This document shows, piece by piece, positions 34,963 through 44,761 of a stretch of DNA of 54,312 nt (position 1 is its first letter; the number at the start of each line of letters is the position of its first letter). This stretch comes from Streptomyces ochraceiscleroticus (GTDB lineage: Bacteria; Actinomycetota; Actinomycetes; Streptomycetales; Streptomycetaceae). The stretch is taken from positions 1 to 54,312 of the forward strand of contig NZ_JOAX01000040.1 in assembly GCF_000720485.1 (NCBI RefSeq), in the 5' to 3' direction. The position numbers and the translations under genes are program-made. Below the pieces are notes generated by a model. It did no database searches and was not told where the DNA came from. It worked only from the letters and a program-made list of their open reading frames with translations.

Positions 34963-36626
34963 CGGGGCGCTGCTCCCGTCGTCGCCTCGGTCCCGATGCT
35001 GTACCGGGGGGTGATGGTCTGCGTCAGATAGGCGTCGGACATGTCCTGGTAGTAGCCGATCTCGCGAAGCCGGTCGAGGAAGGCTGCCGCGTTGGCGCGC
35101 AAGGCGGCCTGGTCGTCCAGGTGCGCTCCGGAGAAGCCGTCGGTGTCCGGCAGCTGGTCGATGTGCAGCCCGTACCGTTCACGCAGCAGGGTGAGGAATT
35201 CGTCGACGCGCATCGGTGAAGTCTGCAGGTTTCCGGTGCCGTCGTCGCCCTCTCTGAGCAAAGACACCTGCAACAGAACCTCCAGAAGTCTGGCGTCCAG
35301 GACGAAGCGGCGGGCAACGCTCTTGCCGCCCGTGCGCCCGCCGCGTGGCTGAGCGATCAGTGCACCTGGCCGGTGCTTGAGGAGCATGGTGTCGAGGCAC
35401 TCGATGAAGTAGTTCCGGTAGTGGCGCCCCTTGTAGTGCATCAGCATCTCGATGTACTCGTCGAAGGCTGAGAGCCCGAGCTGGGTGATCTGCTTCAGCT
35501 CCGGGGGAAGGTCCTTCTCCTCGTCCCGCACGCGAGTGACCCGCTGGAGAAAGAAGGCGTCACGTTCCTTGGTGTACGACTTTCCGAGCCGTTGCAGCAC
35601 CTCTTCCGGGGTGAAGTAGTTACGCCCCGGCGGGTAGCTCAGCTTGGTGGTGTGGCGGACCAGGTGAGCGGAGAACTCGTCGAGCTTCTTCACCTGGTAG
35701 GTCGCCTGGACAAAGCGGGGGACGCGCCGATACCAGATCTCCGCGCTGCGTTCGGCCAGCTCGGCGGCCGGAGTCCCTGGCACTCCCTCGACGTCGAGGA
35801 AGAGCCGGGGCCGGTGCGGGCAGCGGTCCGTGCCCGGCCCGCCGGAATGTCCCCCACGGCAGGATGCACTGCCCGCGCCTGCCTCGAACACCGCCGGAAG
35901 CAGCTTCATCATCCGCAGGTGGTACAGGGACAGATGGAAGGCGAAGAGGATCTTCAAGTAGTCCACGAGCACGGTCCTGGGCATGTGGTCCTGGTGGTAC
36001 AGCAGCCGCATGACGTCCTGACAGAGCTGCCGTGCCGGCTCAGCGCACAGAGGGGTGTAGGGCGTGCGAGGCCGACTGGTGTCGGCCCGGTCCTGCATCT
36101 GACGACCTGCCCGCTGTACGAGGTGGAGCAGTGCCTGGGTCTCCACGTCGGTCCCCGGGCCGGGCGTGATGTCACCGGTGGAGCGGTCCACATCGGAGAA
36201 GAAGAACTCCCGCAGTCCCTTCAGAGCTCCCTCGTCCTCGGCGAGCATCTCGTACAGCTGCTCGTCGGCCCCGTACGGGCGAGACTTCCGGCTGTTGCGG
36301 AAGCGGTAGGTAAATCCGTGCAGCGGCCGAGGTGCTGCCACGGCCTCCGTCGGCTTACCTCGGTTGACCAGATCGAGGAGATGGGTCGAGGCCCAACGGG
36401 TGGTGGTCTCCCGGTCGAATCCGTCGAACACCTCCGGGTTCCCCAGGAACAGCTTTACGAACACATCGACTTCGAGGTTCCAGGTCCGGCTGATCTTGCT
36501 GGGCATGCCGCCGTGCCAGAGCCGTGCCAGGAGCGCAGTGAGCACGCGGTCCATGTCCAGCGCCTTGTAGTCGATCCGGCTGACGCCGGGGTGAGTGAAC
36601 GTGCCCAGGGCTCCGGTCAGCGCCAT
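34959..36626 (-). CDS. 555-aa defence-operon protein of unknown fold (MAD7-like)
   Basis: A 555-residue mostly helical protein without signal or membrane segments. Distinct stretches are RTWNLEVDVFVKLFLGNPEV, TVLVDYLKILFAFHLSLYHL with a Cys/His-rich loop after it (residues about 255-275: SCRGGHSGGPGTDRCPHRP), and ARRFVLDARLLEVLLQVSLL. It overlaps the kinase gene by 10 bp and the nuclease-ATPase gene by 4 bp, so stoichiometric synthesis is likely. By order it corresponds to the protein I know as MAD7 of methylation-associated defence systems; its activity has not been clear to me. Confidence 0.75.
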   Translation of the reverse strand: MALTGALGTFTHPGVSRIDYKALDMDRVLTALLARLWHGGMPSKISRTWNLEVDVFVKLFLGNPEVFDGFDRETTTRWASTHLLDLVNRGKPTEAVAAPRPLHGFTYRFRNSRKSRPYGADEQLYEMLAEDEGALKGLREFFFSDVDRSTGDITPGPGTDVETQALLHLVQRAGRQMQDRADTSRPRTPYTPLCAEPARQLCQDVMRLLYHQDHMPRTVLVDYLKILFAFHLSLYHLRMMKLLPAVFEAGAGSASCRGGHSGGPGTDRCPHRPRLFLDVEGVPGTPAAELAERSAEIWYRRVPRFVQATYQVKKLDEFSAHLVRHTTKLSYPPGRNYFTPEEVLQRLGKSYTKERDAFFLQRVTRVRDEEKDLPPELKQITQLGLSAFDEYIEMLMHYKGRHYRNYFIECLDTMLLKHRPGALIAQPRGGRTGGKSVARRFVLDARLLEVLLQVSLLREGDDGTGNLQTSPMRVDEFLTLLRERYGLHIDQLPDTDGFSGAHLDDQAALRANAAAFLDRLREIGYYQDMSDAYLTQTITPRYSIGTEATTGAAPR

Positions 36627-39600
36627 GTCGTCTCCTCCGCAACGGCGACGTCCGCGCCCGGCTGCTCACCGTCGTCGGTCCGGGCCGTCAATTCTTCCAG
36701 GTGCAGTACGGAGTCCTCGGTGCGGTGGATCCTCCGTAGGTCGTGTCCGTGCGTGGTGAGAAGGACTTCCTGGTACGGGACGGCGGCCAGCCGGTTCTTG
36801 AACACGGCGAGGGCGAGCTGTTGCCCTTGAAGGTCGGTGACCGAGGGCCGGTAGCCGCGCTCGAAGCGCTGGAGCAGTTCGAACAGGTCGAGCCGGACGT
36901 CCAGTTCGGCGGTGCCGCCGCCCTGCTGGCCGGCGGGGTCCTGGTAGGTGAGCCGCAGCGAGGTCCGCCCGGACTCGATGTAGGGCGAGTCGGGAGCCGC
37001 ACCGGGTTCGAGGCGGAACCCGGCAGCAGGGAAGCGTCGAAAGCTGCGGATGGTTCCGCCCGGAACGTCCCGGACCTTCAGGGCGAGGGCGTCGCCGATG
37101 CGCTCGGGTGCGACGAGTCCCTCGCCGCGGTTGAGTGCTCGCAGGATGGTGTCGCGTTCCTCCGCGCCGGCGGCGTCGGTGCGGGAGAGCAGTTCCATGA
37201 ACCGCAGTACGGAGGGGTAGGGCAGCATCCGTTCCGCCCGTTCCTCGTCGCGAAGTTCGAAGTACAGCAGGCGGCGGGTCGCGTCCACGTACCGGCGATG
37301 GCCAGCGGCCTGGGCGGCTCGGTCGGTCATCGACCGGCCGAGCCGTGCGAACTCCTGGCCGAGCAAGATCCGGTCACGGTCCCCACGGCCGTCGACAGTG
37401 ACCAGAGCGCCGGCGGAGAGGAGTCCGCCGTAGTCGAGCCGTCGGTCGAGCTGCGGCTGTGGGACGGCGGCCACATCGGCCTCCCGCAGCAAGGAAAGCA
37501 GCCGATCCCGCTCCCGCGGGCTGCCGTCCGGGGCGGGCGGGGTGCCCAGGTGCGCAGAGAAGTAGAAGCCGTCGAGGATCGCCTCAGAGTCGCCGGCCGC
37601 ATACAGCTGGTGGATCTCGGAACAGTCGCGGCCCGAAGCGAGCGTGTAGGCGAGGGCGGAGCGCAGGTCGCGCAGGGTGATGTGGAGCTTGCCGCGGAGC
37701 TGTGTCAGCTCGTAGACGCGGCGCAGCCGCCGTTTGACCTGTGGGCCGGCGGCGGGGTGCTGGAAGGTCTGGGCATTGTGCCGGGCGTAGCAGACAGTCG
37801 CCAGGTCGCAGCTCTCGCAGTCGCTCCAGAACCGCTCATGTGTCATCCGGTCGAGCATCCGCTCGAGGAGCGACTCCCCGTCCTGCGGTTCACCGTCGGC
37901 ACCGAGCGGGCGGGCAGCGACATCGCGGGCGTTGAGGTTGACGACGGCGACAGCCTGGCCGGTGGCGCTTCCCGCAAGGCCGAGGTTGGTCAGCTTCGCC
38001 AGGTGGGGGAAGCGGTCGTGCCGGTGGCTCAGGAAGTCCACCAGACGGCCCTCGTTGATTGCGATCAACCTGGTCTCGCCCTGGACCGGCCACGCCGTTT
38101 CGTCGGCTCCGGCGAACGGCGCAAAGAATTTCTCCAGGACGTCGTCGCCGCTGGTCTCGCCCTCGTCCTGACTGCCGTCGTGATTGGTGCGGAACCGGTG
38201 CCCGGCCAGGGTGAAGTCGGTGCCGTTGGAGCGGGGCGGTCCGAACTCGGCACCGAGCTCTCGGGCCTGGCGCTCGAACCTCTCCAGGAACGCGGTCTTG
38301 CCGTCCCCCGCGTTGCCAGTGACCACGACCAGGGCGTGACGGCCTTCGCGGAGGGCGGGGACGAGCTCACGGTCCAGGGCGGTCTCGATGTACACGGACA
38401 TGGCGTGCGGGTCGAGGCCACGGGTGCCCCGGTTGCTGCGACGACTCTGGCTGTAGAGCGTTTGCAGATGGGCTACGAACGGGTTGTGGTTGGGCTGCTG
38501 CGGGGACTCGTCTCCGCCGGTGACCACCGGTGGGGACGGTGGCTGCTGGGCGAGGACGGGCGGCGGGACCGGAACGGGGGCGAGACGGGCCGATTCCAGT
38601 CCTTCCAGTGCGGCGAGCAGTTCCTCGGCCGTGGTGAACCGTTCGCCCCGGTGGGGCGAGATGGCCCGCAGCATGATCTCGGCGAACCCCGACGACAAGT
38701 CACCGAATTCGCTGTACGCGGTACGCGGATCGACCGGCCGCACCCCGGGCGACGGCTGCCCGACACCCTCCCACGGGTACTGACCGCCGGTCAGCGCCTC
38801 GTACAGGGTGACACCCAGGCCGAACAGGTCACGGTCGGCGTACCCGGAGCCGTCCGCAGGGACCTGGTCCAGGTCGGGCGGGGTGTAGCGGGGGCTGGTG
38901 TAGGTGTGTCCCTCGGAGGAGTCGGCGGTCTTCGCGATCCCAAAGTCGATCAGCTTAACGCCGTCGTCGGTCCACAGCAGGTTGCTCGGTTTGATGTCGC
39001 AGTGCCATACCCCGCGCTCGTGGATGTGTCGCAGCCCCCGAGCGGTGTCGATCGCGAGCCGCAGCACGTCCGCCGCGCCCATCCGACCGCCGCGGATCAC
39101 CTCCGCGACATCCTTGCCGTCGACGAACTCGAAAACCAGGTAGGGGTACTCGTCCGGTGGCAGCAGTCGGTCCGCGTCGATCATCTCGACGACGTTGGGA
39201 TGCCGTGCGTCCTGCAGCCGCTGCAGGACGTCCGCCTCGCGGCGCAGCCGTTCCAGGATGGAGTCCCGGTCCCGCAGGACCAGCTTCACCGCCCGGTCGA
39301 CACTCCTTATCGTGTCGTAGACCCGGTAAGCCACCCCGAAGGAACCGGGACGCCCGAGCCGGTTGCGCACCAGGTACTTCGTGCCGAGCTGGAAATCAGC
39401 CGGCAAGTCCCGGAAGAACTCCGGGCCGCGCGGGGAATCCGGTGCCGATTGATCGGCGGTACCTGCCCGGGTCCGTGAGACGGAAGACGAACCCCGGCGC
39501 CTGGCCGGGGCGTTCTGCGCGCCAACGACCAGGTCGAGCCGCCGCAGCGCCTCGACGGCGGTGGGCCGGTCCGCCGGATCCGTCGAACACAGCTTCTGCA

Positions 39601-40939
39601 GCCAGTGCGCCAGCTCCACGCGGACCTGGGCCGCCTCAAGGCCGGATGCCGGCAGCATGCCTCCGGCTCCCGCCTGTTCGGTGGCCGAGGAGAAAGGCAG
39701 CTCGCCGGTGAACAGTTGGTAGCCGATGACGCCGACGGCGTAGATGTCGGCTTTCATGCCCATCGCGGACGGGTCGGCGTGGCACTCGGGCGCGAGATAC
39801 GCGCGGTCGGCGACCTGGTGCGCCTCCGGTCCCACGGTGTGCGTGCGCCGCTGCGCGGTCTTTGCGTACTCGAAACCGGTCAGCATCGCCCGCCCGTCCT
39901 GGGCGATCAGGACGGTGGACGGGTTCAGCTCGCGGTGCGCGATGTGTCGGTGGTGCGCGTGCGCAAGCCCCATCAGGATGTGCCGGACCGTGCGCAGCTT
40001 CGCGTCGGCGGTGAGCGGGTCAGCGGCCCCGGATAGGTGCAGGGCCAGCGCGTGACCAGGAACGTCGTCATAGACGGTGACGAAGACGCCTTCGTCGTCA
40101 TCGGGGAAGAAGTCGCGGGCGCCGACGATGTTCGGGTGCGAGGGCAGCTTGCCGAGCGCCTCGTAGGCGATGCCGATCCGCTTCTGCTGCAGCAGACGTT
40201 CTGCTTCCGGTGCGTACGGGTCGGCCGTACGCACCGACAGCCGGACGGTTCCCGAGCCCTGCGGCGCGTTGGCGTTCTTGGCCCGGTACTCGCGGTGGAC
40301 ACCGTTACCGCTCTCCTCCGGCGCGGTCTCACCGAGCCGCTCCATCACCTCCCAGCTGCCGAACCGCAGCGGCCCGGACGGGGGCCGGGAGGCGCCCTGG
40401 ATCGTGCTCACGATCAGGTCGTGGTGGGCGGCGATATCCGTGTCGAACCGGTTGGTGGAGGTGGGGACGCGGCTCACGTCCGCGAGCCGCCCGATCAGGT
40501 CGGGCAGGGTGACGGTATCCCGGGCATCCTGCTGGCGGGGCGAGCGGTCGACGAACAGGGCGTCCGGATACGGCAGGACGACGAGTGCGTCGGTGTAGAG
40601 CCGGGACAGCGAAGGGTGGGCCGTTTCCAGTATCGACTTCAGCTGCCGGGCGTGATGGCGCAGCTTGGGCAACGGGGAACGGAACGGCGCACGGCGGGAC
40701 GGGTGCCACTTGCGGCCATCCGCCTCGATACGGCCCCGGGTGCCCTTGACGTCGATGACGTACACGGCGTGCCCGGTGACCACGACGAGGTCGACCTCGA
40801 ACAGTTCGTTCCGGTTGCGCGGAATCTCGACGGAGTGCAGGACCGTCCAGTCGTCGGGGGCGTGATCACGCAGGTACGCGATCACCCTCCGCTCGGCATC
40901 GTTGACGGCCTCCCCAACTGCAACGATCCTGGCACCCAT
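36617..40939 (-). CDS. NERD / pseudokinase / Ser-Thr kinase / P-loop ATPase fusion (MAD6- or PglW-like)
   Basis: 1440 residues with four modules. Residues 1-190 are a NERD nuclease-related domain (NELFEVDLVVVTGHAVYVID, VKGTRG), with the E/D and VDVKG-type residues kept. Residues about 200-470 are a kinase fold with HRELNPS in place of HRD-K-N and LTGFEYAK in place of DFG, so a pseudokinase. Residues about 520-800 are a second kinase with RAVKLV lysine (about 550), HCDIKPSN (646) and IDFGIAK (664), so probably active. From about 870 there is a P-loop ATPase, VTGNAGDGKTAFLERF, with a four-Cys cluster (CESCDLATVC) near 1045. The ATG overlaps the S-subunit stop (TGATG). It likely senses infection and phosphorylates system components, as PglW does in BREX/Pgl. 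Confidence 0.88.
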   Translation of the reverse strand: MGARIVAVGEAVNDAERRVIAYLRDHAPDDWTVLHSVEIPRNRNELFEVDLVVVTGHAVYVIDVKGTRGRIEADGRKWHPSRRAPFRSPLPKLRHHARQLKSILETAHPSLSRLYTDALVVLPYPDALFVDRSPRQQDARDTVTLPDLIGRLADVSRVPTSTNRFDTDIAAHHDLIVSTIQGASRPPSGPLRFGSWEVMERLGETAPEESGNGVHREYRAKNANAPQGSGTVRLSVRTADPYAPEAERLLQQKRIGIAYEALGKLPSHPNIVGARDFFPDDDEGVFVTVYDDVPGHALALHLSGAADPLTADAKLRTVRHILMGLAHAHHRHIAHRELNPSTVLIAQDGRAMLTGFEYAKTAQRRTHTVGPEAHQVADRAYLAPECHADPSAMGMKADIYAVGVIGYQLFTGELPFSSATEQAGAGGMLPASGLEAAQVRVELAHWLQKLCSTDPADRPTAVEALRRLDLVVGAQNAPARRRGSSSVSRTRAGTADQSAPDSPRGPEFFRDLPADFQLGTKYLVRNRLGRPGSFGVAYRVYDTIRSVDRAVKLVLRDRDSILERLRREADVLQRLQDARHPNVVEMIDADRLLPPDEYPYLVFEFVDGKDVAEVIRGGRMGAADVLRLAIDTARGLRHIHERGVWHCDIKPSNLLWTDDGVKLIDFGIAKTADSSEGHTYTSPRYTPPDLDQVPADGSGYADRDLFGLGVTLYEALTGGQYPWEGVGQPSPGVRPVDPRTAYSEFGDLSSGFAEIMLRAISPHRGERFTTAEELLAALEGLESARLAPVPVPPPVLAQQPPSPPVVTGGDESPQQPNHNPFVAHLQTLYSQSRRSNRGTRGLDPHAMSVYIETALDRELVPALREGRHALVVVTGNAGDGKTAFLERFERQARELGAEFGPPRSNGTDFTLAGHRFRTNHDGSQDEGETSGDDVLEKFFAPFAGADETAWPVQGETRLIAINEGRLVDFLSHRHDRFPHLAKLTNLGLAGSATGQAVAVVNLNARDVAARPLGADGEPQDGESLLERMLDRMTHERFWSDCESCDLATVCYARHNAQTFQHPAAGPQVKRRLRRVYELTQLRGKLHITLRDLRSALAYTLASGRDCSEIHQLYAAGDSEAILDGFYFSAHLGTPPAPDGSPRERDRLLSLLREADVAAVPQPQLDRRLDYGGLLSAGALVTVDGRGDRDRILLGQEFARLGRSMTDRAAQAAGHRRYVDATRRLLYFELRDEERAERMLPYPSVLRFMELLSRTDAAGAEERDTILRALNRGEGLVAPERIGDALALKVRDVPGGTIRSFRRFPAAGFRLEPGAAPDSPYIESGRTSLRLTYQDPAGQQGGGTAELDVRLDLFELLQRFERGYRPSVTDLQGQQLALAVFKNRLAAVPYQEVLLTTHGHDLRRIHRTEDSVLHLEELTARTDDGEQPGADVAVAEETTWR

Positions 40940-42363
40940 CAGCCAGCGGCCTCCTCGATGGCGGTGGTGAGCAGCGCGAGGGCTTTGTCTTCTAGGACGT
41001 CGGCGCGGTCGCGTTTTTTGTAGGCGTTGCGAACGGTTTCGGCGATGCGGTTGCGGTCGGCGGGCGGGGCGAGGGGGATCGGGATTTCTGCGCGAAGGAA
41101 CTCGTGGATGTCCTGTTGCTTGCCGCCGGCACTCAGAGAGCGGAGAAGGCGGAAGGCCGCTTCGGAGCGGAAGAACGCGAAGAGATAGGCGCCAGGAACC
41201 TCAGGGGTGCCACTGCTGATGCGAAGGAAGTGCTCCGAATACGCATATTTGAGCCATGACCCGATTGCCAGGATCGGGCGGCAGTACACCTCATTCTCGC
41301 CAAGTGTCCCTTGCGCAGCGACGAGGATCATCTCATCACTCGCGAATACCTCGTCCGGTGTCCCAGCCGTACCAATCCAGCGACCTTCGGGGCGAAGCCA
41401 GAATGCCTGCCGCTGACCGATAAGTTGCACGCCATGCTCCGGATTGCTGTCGACTCGACTAAATCGAGTTCCCCGGCTGAGCTGTCCGCCAGCACAAATG
41501 TCGCCGAGTCTCGCGCCCGGGACAGACCCCAGCTTCTCAGCCAACTTCCGTGCCCGGGGCGCGAAGGTCAACGCTCGCAGCGATGTCGGCCCTACAGACG
41601 CAACCTCAAACCCCAGGTCCCGTTCCTGCTGATGCCAACGCACCTTGTTCAGGTCAGGCAGGCCGTTACTGTCAAAGAAGTCCTTTGTCGCGGCCACCAG
41701 GTCTGCTTGGTGGTCCGCGCGCAACTGCGCACATTCCTCCACGAGGTCATGGATCCGCCCCTCCAGGTCCGCGCCGAGGCGCGGCACCGGCAGCCCCGCA
41801 ATGTGGTGCGGCTCAATGTGCTTCACCGCCGACCCGTATACCGAACCGCGCACCAGCGACTCACCGAACCGGCTGAGGAGGAATGCGTACAGATACCCGG
41901 ACTTGATCTTCTCGGAATTAGGCTGCACCTTGAGGATGTGCTCTGATGCCCAGCATTTCCCCATGTCGGGGCGAACATAGGACCGTCGACCGGCGTAAAA
42001 ACCTGAGCGTGAGATTAGGGTCATGCCGGGATTGAGCTGCTGGGCTTTCAAGGATGGCGATTCGGCATCCGACTTCCTCAAGCGAGGCAAGTTGGTGAGA
42101 TCGGCGGCCATCATGTCCCGGCTGCCAAGCCAAGGCACACTATGCTCGGGGGCGGTGAGGTATACCCGGCGGAACATCGGTCCGTAGAAAAGCCCGCCGT
42201 TGGGCCCCGTTGTCACCGCCGCCAGCGGCTCCGTCTTCGGCAGCTGCTCCAGCAACTTCTTCGTCTTCAACGCCCCCGCAACATACGGCGACGCGTCGAG
42301 CCTGTACCCCTGCTCTGCGAACCAGCTCGACATCACCGGATTGGAAAACTCGGCGATCTTCAC
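40939..42363 (-). CDS. Type I restriction-modification specificity subunit
   Basis: 474 residues with two target-recognition domains separated by conserved helices, typical of HsdS. The first TRD ends in AGLPVPRLGADLEGRIHDLV. The second runs to IPIPLAPPADRNRIAETVRN with the closing helix. The N-terminus is somewhat unusual and the two halves are unequal. The ATG overlaps the methylase stop (ATGA) and the stop overlaps the kinase start. With the methylase it should read a bipartite DNA site. No HsdR gene is in the operon, so the recognition module must serve the nuclease-ATPase or be used for self-marking only. Confidence 0.88.
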   Translation of the reverse strand: MKIAEFSNPVMSSWFAEQGYRLDASPYVAGALKTKKLLEQLPKTEPLAAVTTGPNGGLFYGPMFRRVYLTAPEHSVPWLGSRDMMAADLTNLPRLRKSDAESPSLKAQQLNPGMTLISRSGFYAGRRSYVRPDMGKCWASEHILKVQPNSEKIKSGYLYAFLLSRFGESLVRGSVYGSAVKHIEPHHIAGLPVPRLGADLEGRIHDLVEECAQLRADHQADLVAATKDFFDSNGLPDLNKVRWHQQERDLGFEVASVGPTSLRALTFAPRARKLAEKLGSVPGARLGDICAGGQLSRGTRFSRVDSNPEHGVQLIGQRQAFWLRPEGRWIGTAGTPDEVFASDEMILVAAQGTLGENEVYCRPILAIGSWLKYAYSEHFLRISSGTPEVPGAYLFAFFRSEAAFRLLRSLSAGGKQQDIHEFLRAEIPIPLAPPADRNRIAETVRNAYKKRDRADVLEDKALALLTTAIEEAAG

Positions 42364-44501
42364 GCGCTCGCCCCCGCGACCTTCCGTGGGTCCACACCCG
42401 GCACCGGATGCTTGGCCCGGAATTCCCGGTACCTCTCCGCGATCACAGGCAGGTCGTTGTCGATGACCTTCTTGCTGCGCTTCAGCGGCCGGGTCACCAC
42501 CTTGTCCCCGATCCGGAGCCGCTCCATGACGATCTCCGTCTCCACCACGAACTCCCCGTTGGGCTCGCGCTTGAAGAGGTCGTTGCCACGCCGGTCGAAC
42601 CCGACCTTCTCCGCGACCGCCATGAAGACCGGGTACGGCTTCTCGGTTCCCATCCGGTGGTTCTGTACTTCCTGCCCGGTCTTCCTCTTCAGGAACAGGA
42701 GGGTGGTGAGGATGTTGACGTTAGCGTCGACGACGAACGTTTCCACCGGCAGCTCGACACTCGCGAGCACCCAGCAGTTCTCCAGGATGTACCGGCGGAT
42801 CGCCTCGTCGGTCGGCCCCGGGTTCGACAGAATGCCGTTGGGCAGGACGATGCCGATCCGTCCGCCGGGCTTGACCCACTCGATGGCGCGCTGGATGAAC
42901 AGCTGCTCGGGCGCCATACTGCTCGGCCGGGAGGTCAGGCTCTCCCTGGGCTCACCGGTGACGGGGTCACGTCCCCAGGACTTCGCGATGCCGTTCCTGA
43001 ACGAGCTGAGCACCGACTCATCGCTGACCGGGATGTCCGCCCCGAACGGCGGGTTGGTCAGCAGTACGTCGACCTTCTCGCCGAACTTGATCTTCTCCTG
43101 CGCCTGCTCCACGCCGGGAAGGTGCCCACGCGGGAAAGCAAGCGAATCCATGTGGAAGACATTGCCCGTGGTCTGAGCGAGCGTCATGATCGCCATCGTC
43201 GTAGCGCGCACCAGGAATGGGTCGAAGTCCGCTCCCATCAGGTGCTTCTCCGCGTACTCCTTGAGGCGGTCGGCGTAGCGTACGCGCTCCTCCTCGGTGT
43301 CGGGGAAGCCAAAGGTGCCGGCGTCCTTCTTCCAGCTGTCTCGCAGGTGCTTGAGCGTGGCCTGGAGGAAACCGCCGGTGCCGCAGGTCGGGTCGAGTAC
43401 CGTCTCGTCCTCCTGCGGGTCGAGCATCTCCACCATCAGGTTCACCGCGCCGCGTGGGGTGAAGTACTGCCCTCGGTCGCCGCGCAGGTTGGTACCGACG
43501 AGTTCCTGGTACGCGATGCCCTTGGCGTCGACGTCGGTTCCCGTCAGGTCGTACGGGGCGATCTCGCTGACGATGAAGGCGAGCGCCCGGTCGGACAGGG
43601 TGATCTCATCGCTGGCCTTGAAGACGCCCTTGTACTCGGTCTTGACGTCCTCGAAGAGCCCCTTGACGCGGGTGCTGATGGCGGCCCGCCCGTCGTCGTC
43701 GAACATCTCCTTCAGGCCAGTCCGGAACCTGCCGCGCCCAGTTCCACGGGTGATCCGCTCGTCGTACATCTTCGCGAACAGCAGGTAGAGGAACTGCCAG
43801 AAGGCGGCGTCCTTGGGCATGCCCTCGTTGCCGTGGATGTAGTTGTGGCAGCGCTGGAATGCGATCTTGAGCATCTCCGGGTCGGCCTGGCGCAGCCGCT
43901 GGTGCGAGGCGACGGTCCGGCTGCCGATGGTGCCGTCGGCGACCTCCCAGTCGCTGCGGTCCTCGAACCTGGCGCCGAAGTCGCCGACTACCTTCTTGCG
44001 GAAGAAGAAGTCGACCCCGTCCGTCCACATCCCGTCAACACACCTGGGCCGGTCCTCGTTGCCCATCAGCTCTTCGAGGTCGGCGAGGTCTTTCTCCGCC
44101 TGCTTGGGCTCACGGATCTTGACGACGTTCTTGCCGCGCTTGGGCTCCGGCTTGCAGACGACGACTCGGAGCAGGTTCGCCGTGTTGTGCTTCGCGCCGG
44201 ACTCGAAGATCGCGATGTCAGCCTTCTTGGTCCGCTTCCGCGAAGCACCTTCCTCACTCACCGTGACCGGGAAGTCGCGGGCCATGTCGTGGGGGTCGAT
44301 GCCGTGCTCGTGGACCAGGGCCCGAGCGATGCGTTGCCGCACCTTCTCCTTCGGAGTCTCCTTGATCGCCGTACCGCTGATGTAGTCGACAACCTGCCCC
44401 TCTTCAAGGGTCGTGACCTGGGGCTGGGTATCCGCCGCCGCAGGCTCCGCGCCCTTCTCAGGCCGCTGCGGGTTCTCCGGGTCCAAGGTCAGTTCCTCCA
44501 T
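42360..44501 (-). CDS. N6-adenine DNA methylase, HsdM-like (MAD2-like)
   Basis: 713 residues from ATG 44501 (GAAGAAG upstream); an earlier in-frame Met has no ribosome site. SAM motif I is DPTCGTGGFL at about 372 and the catalytic motif is TNPPFGAD at about 482. The N-terminal 200 residues resemble the HsdR_N-like domain seen on such methylases (KKADIAIFESG then LRVVVCKPEPK), where the usual E-x-K of the nuclease reads V-C-K, so it is probably not catalytic. It is followed by an S subunit, overlapped by 4 bp. It would methylate host sites so that the nuclease spares them. Confidence 0.92.
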   Translation of the reverse strand: MEELTLDPENPQRPEKGAEPAAADTQPQVTTLEEGQVVDYISGTAIKETPKEKVRQRIARALVHEHGIDPHDMARDFPVTVSEEGASRKRTKKADIAIFESGAKHNTANLLRVVVCKPEPKRGKNVVKIREPKQAEKDLADLEELMGNEDRPRCVDGMWTDGVDFFFRKKVVGDFGARFEDRSDWEVADGTIGSRTVASHQRLRQADPEMLKIAFQRCHNYIHGNEGMPKDAAFWQFLYLLFAKMYDERITRGTGRGRFRTGLKEMFDDDGRAAISTRVKGLFEDVKTEYKGVFKASDEITLSDRALAFIVSEIAPYDLTGTDVDAKGIAYQELVGTNLRGDRGQYFTPRGAVNLMVEMLDPQEDETVLDPTCGTGGFLQATLKHLRDSWKKDAGTFGFPDTEEERVRYADRLKEYAEKHLMGADFDPFLVRATTMAIMTLAQTTGNVFHMDSLAFPRGHLPGVEQAQEKIKFGEKVDVLLTNPPFGADIPVSDESVLSSFRNGIAKSWGRDPVTGEPRESLTSRPSSMAPEQLFIQRAIEWVKPGGRIGIVLPNGILSNPGPTDEAIRRYILENCWVLASVELPVETFVVDANVNILTTLLFLKRKTGQEVQNHRMGTEKPYPVFMAVAEKVGFDRRGNDLFKREPNGEFVVETEIVMERLRIGDKVVTRPLKRSKKVIDNDLPVIAERYREFRAKHPVPGVDPRKVAGASA

Positions 44502-44761
44502 CGACGTGCTGCTTCTTCCCTGTGCTCGGTGGTACGGGTGGTACTGGCGGCCGGACGGCCAGGGCGTGCTCGATCGCACCCTCCACCTGCGATCCTACGG
44601 CCGTGACCGCATGCCGGGCGGCGCTTCCGGTCAGGCTGCAATTACGCTGTGCGGTGGTGCGGCGCGAGCCTACTGCGAGGCACTGACAATCCGCCCGGAG
44701 GAACTCCGAGAGCCGATCGCCGCGTCGCCGTCGGCACCGCCGCACACACCACCATGGACGG

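Noticed and set aside
36743..39478. Plus-strand frame of 911 codons opposite the NERD-kinase gene
   Set aside because: Antisense shadow; the minus strand shows intact kinase and P-loop motifs.
42210..44606. Plus-strand frame of 798 codons opposite the methylase
   Set aside because: Antisense shadow of a gene with clear SAM and NPPF motifs.
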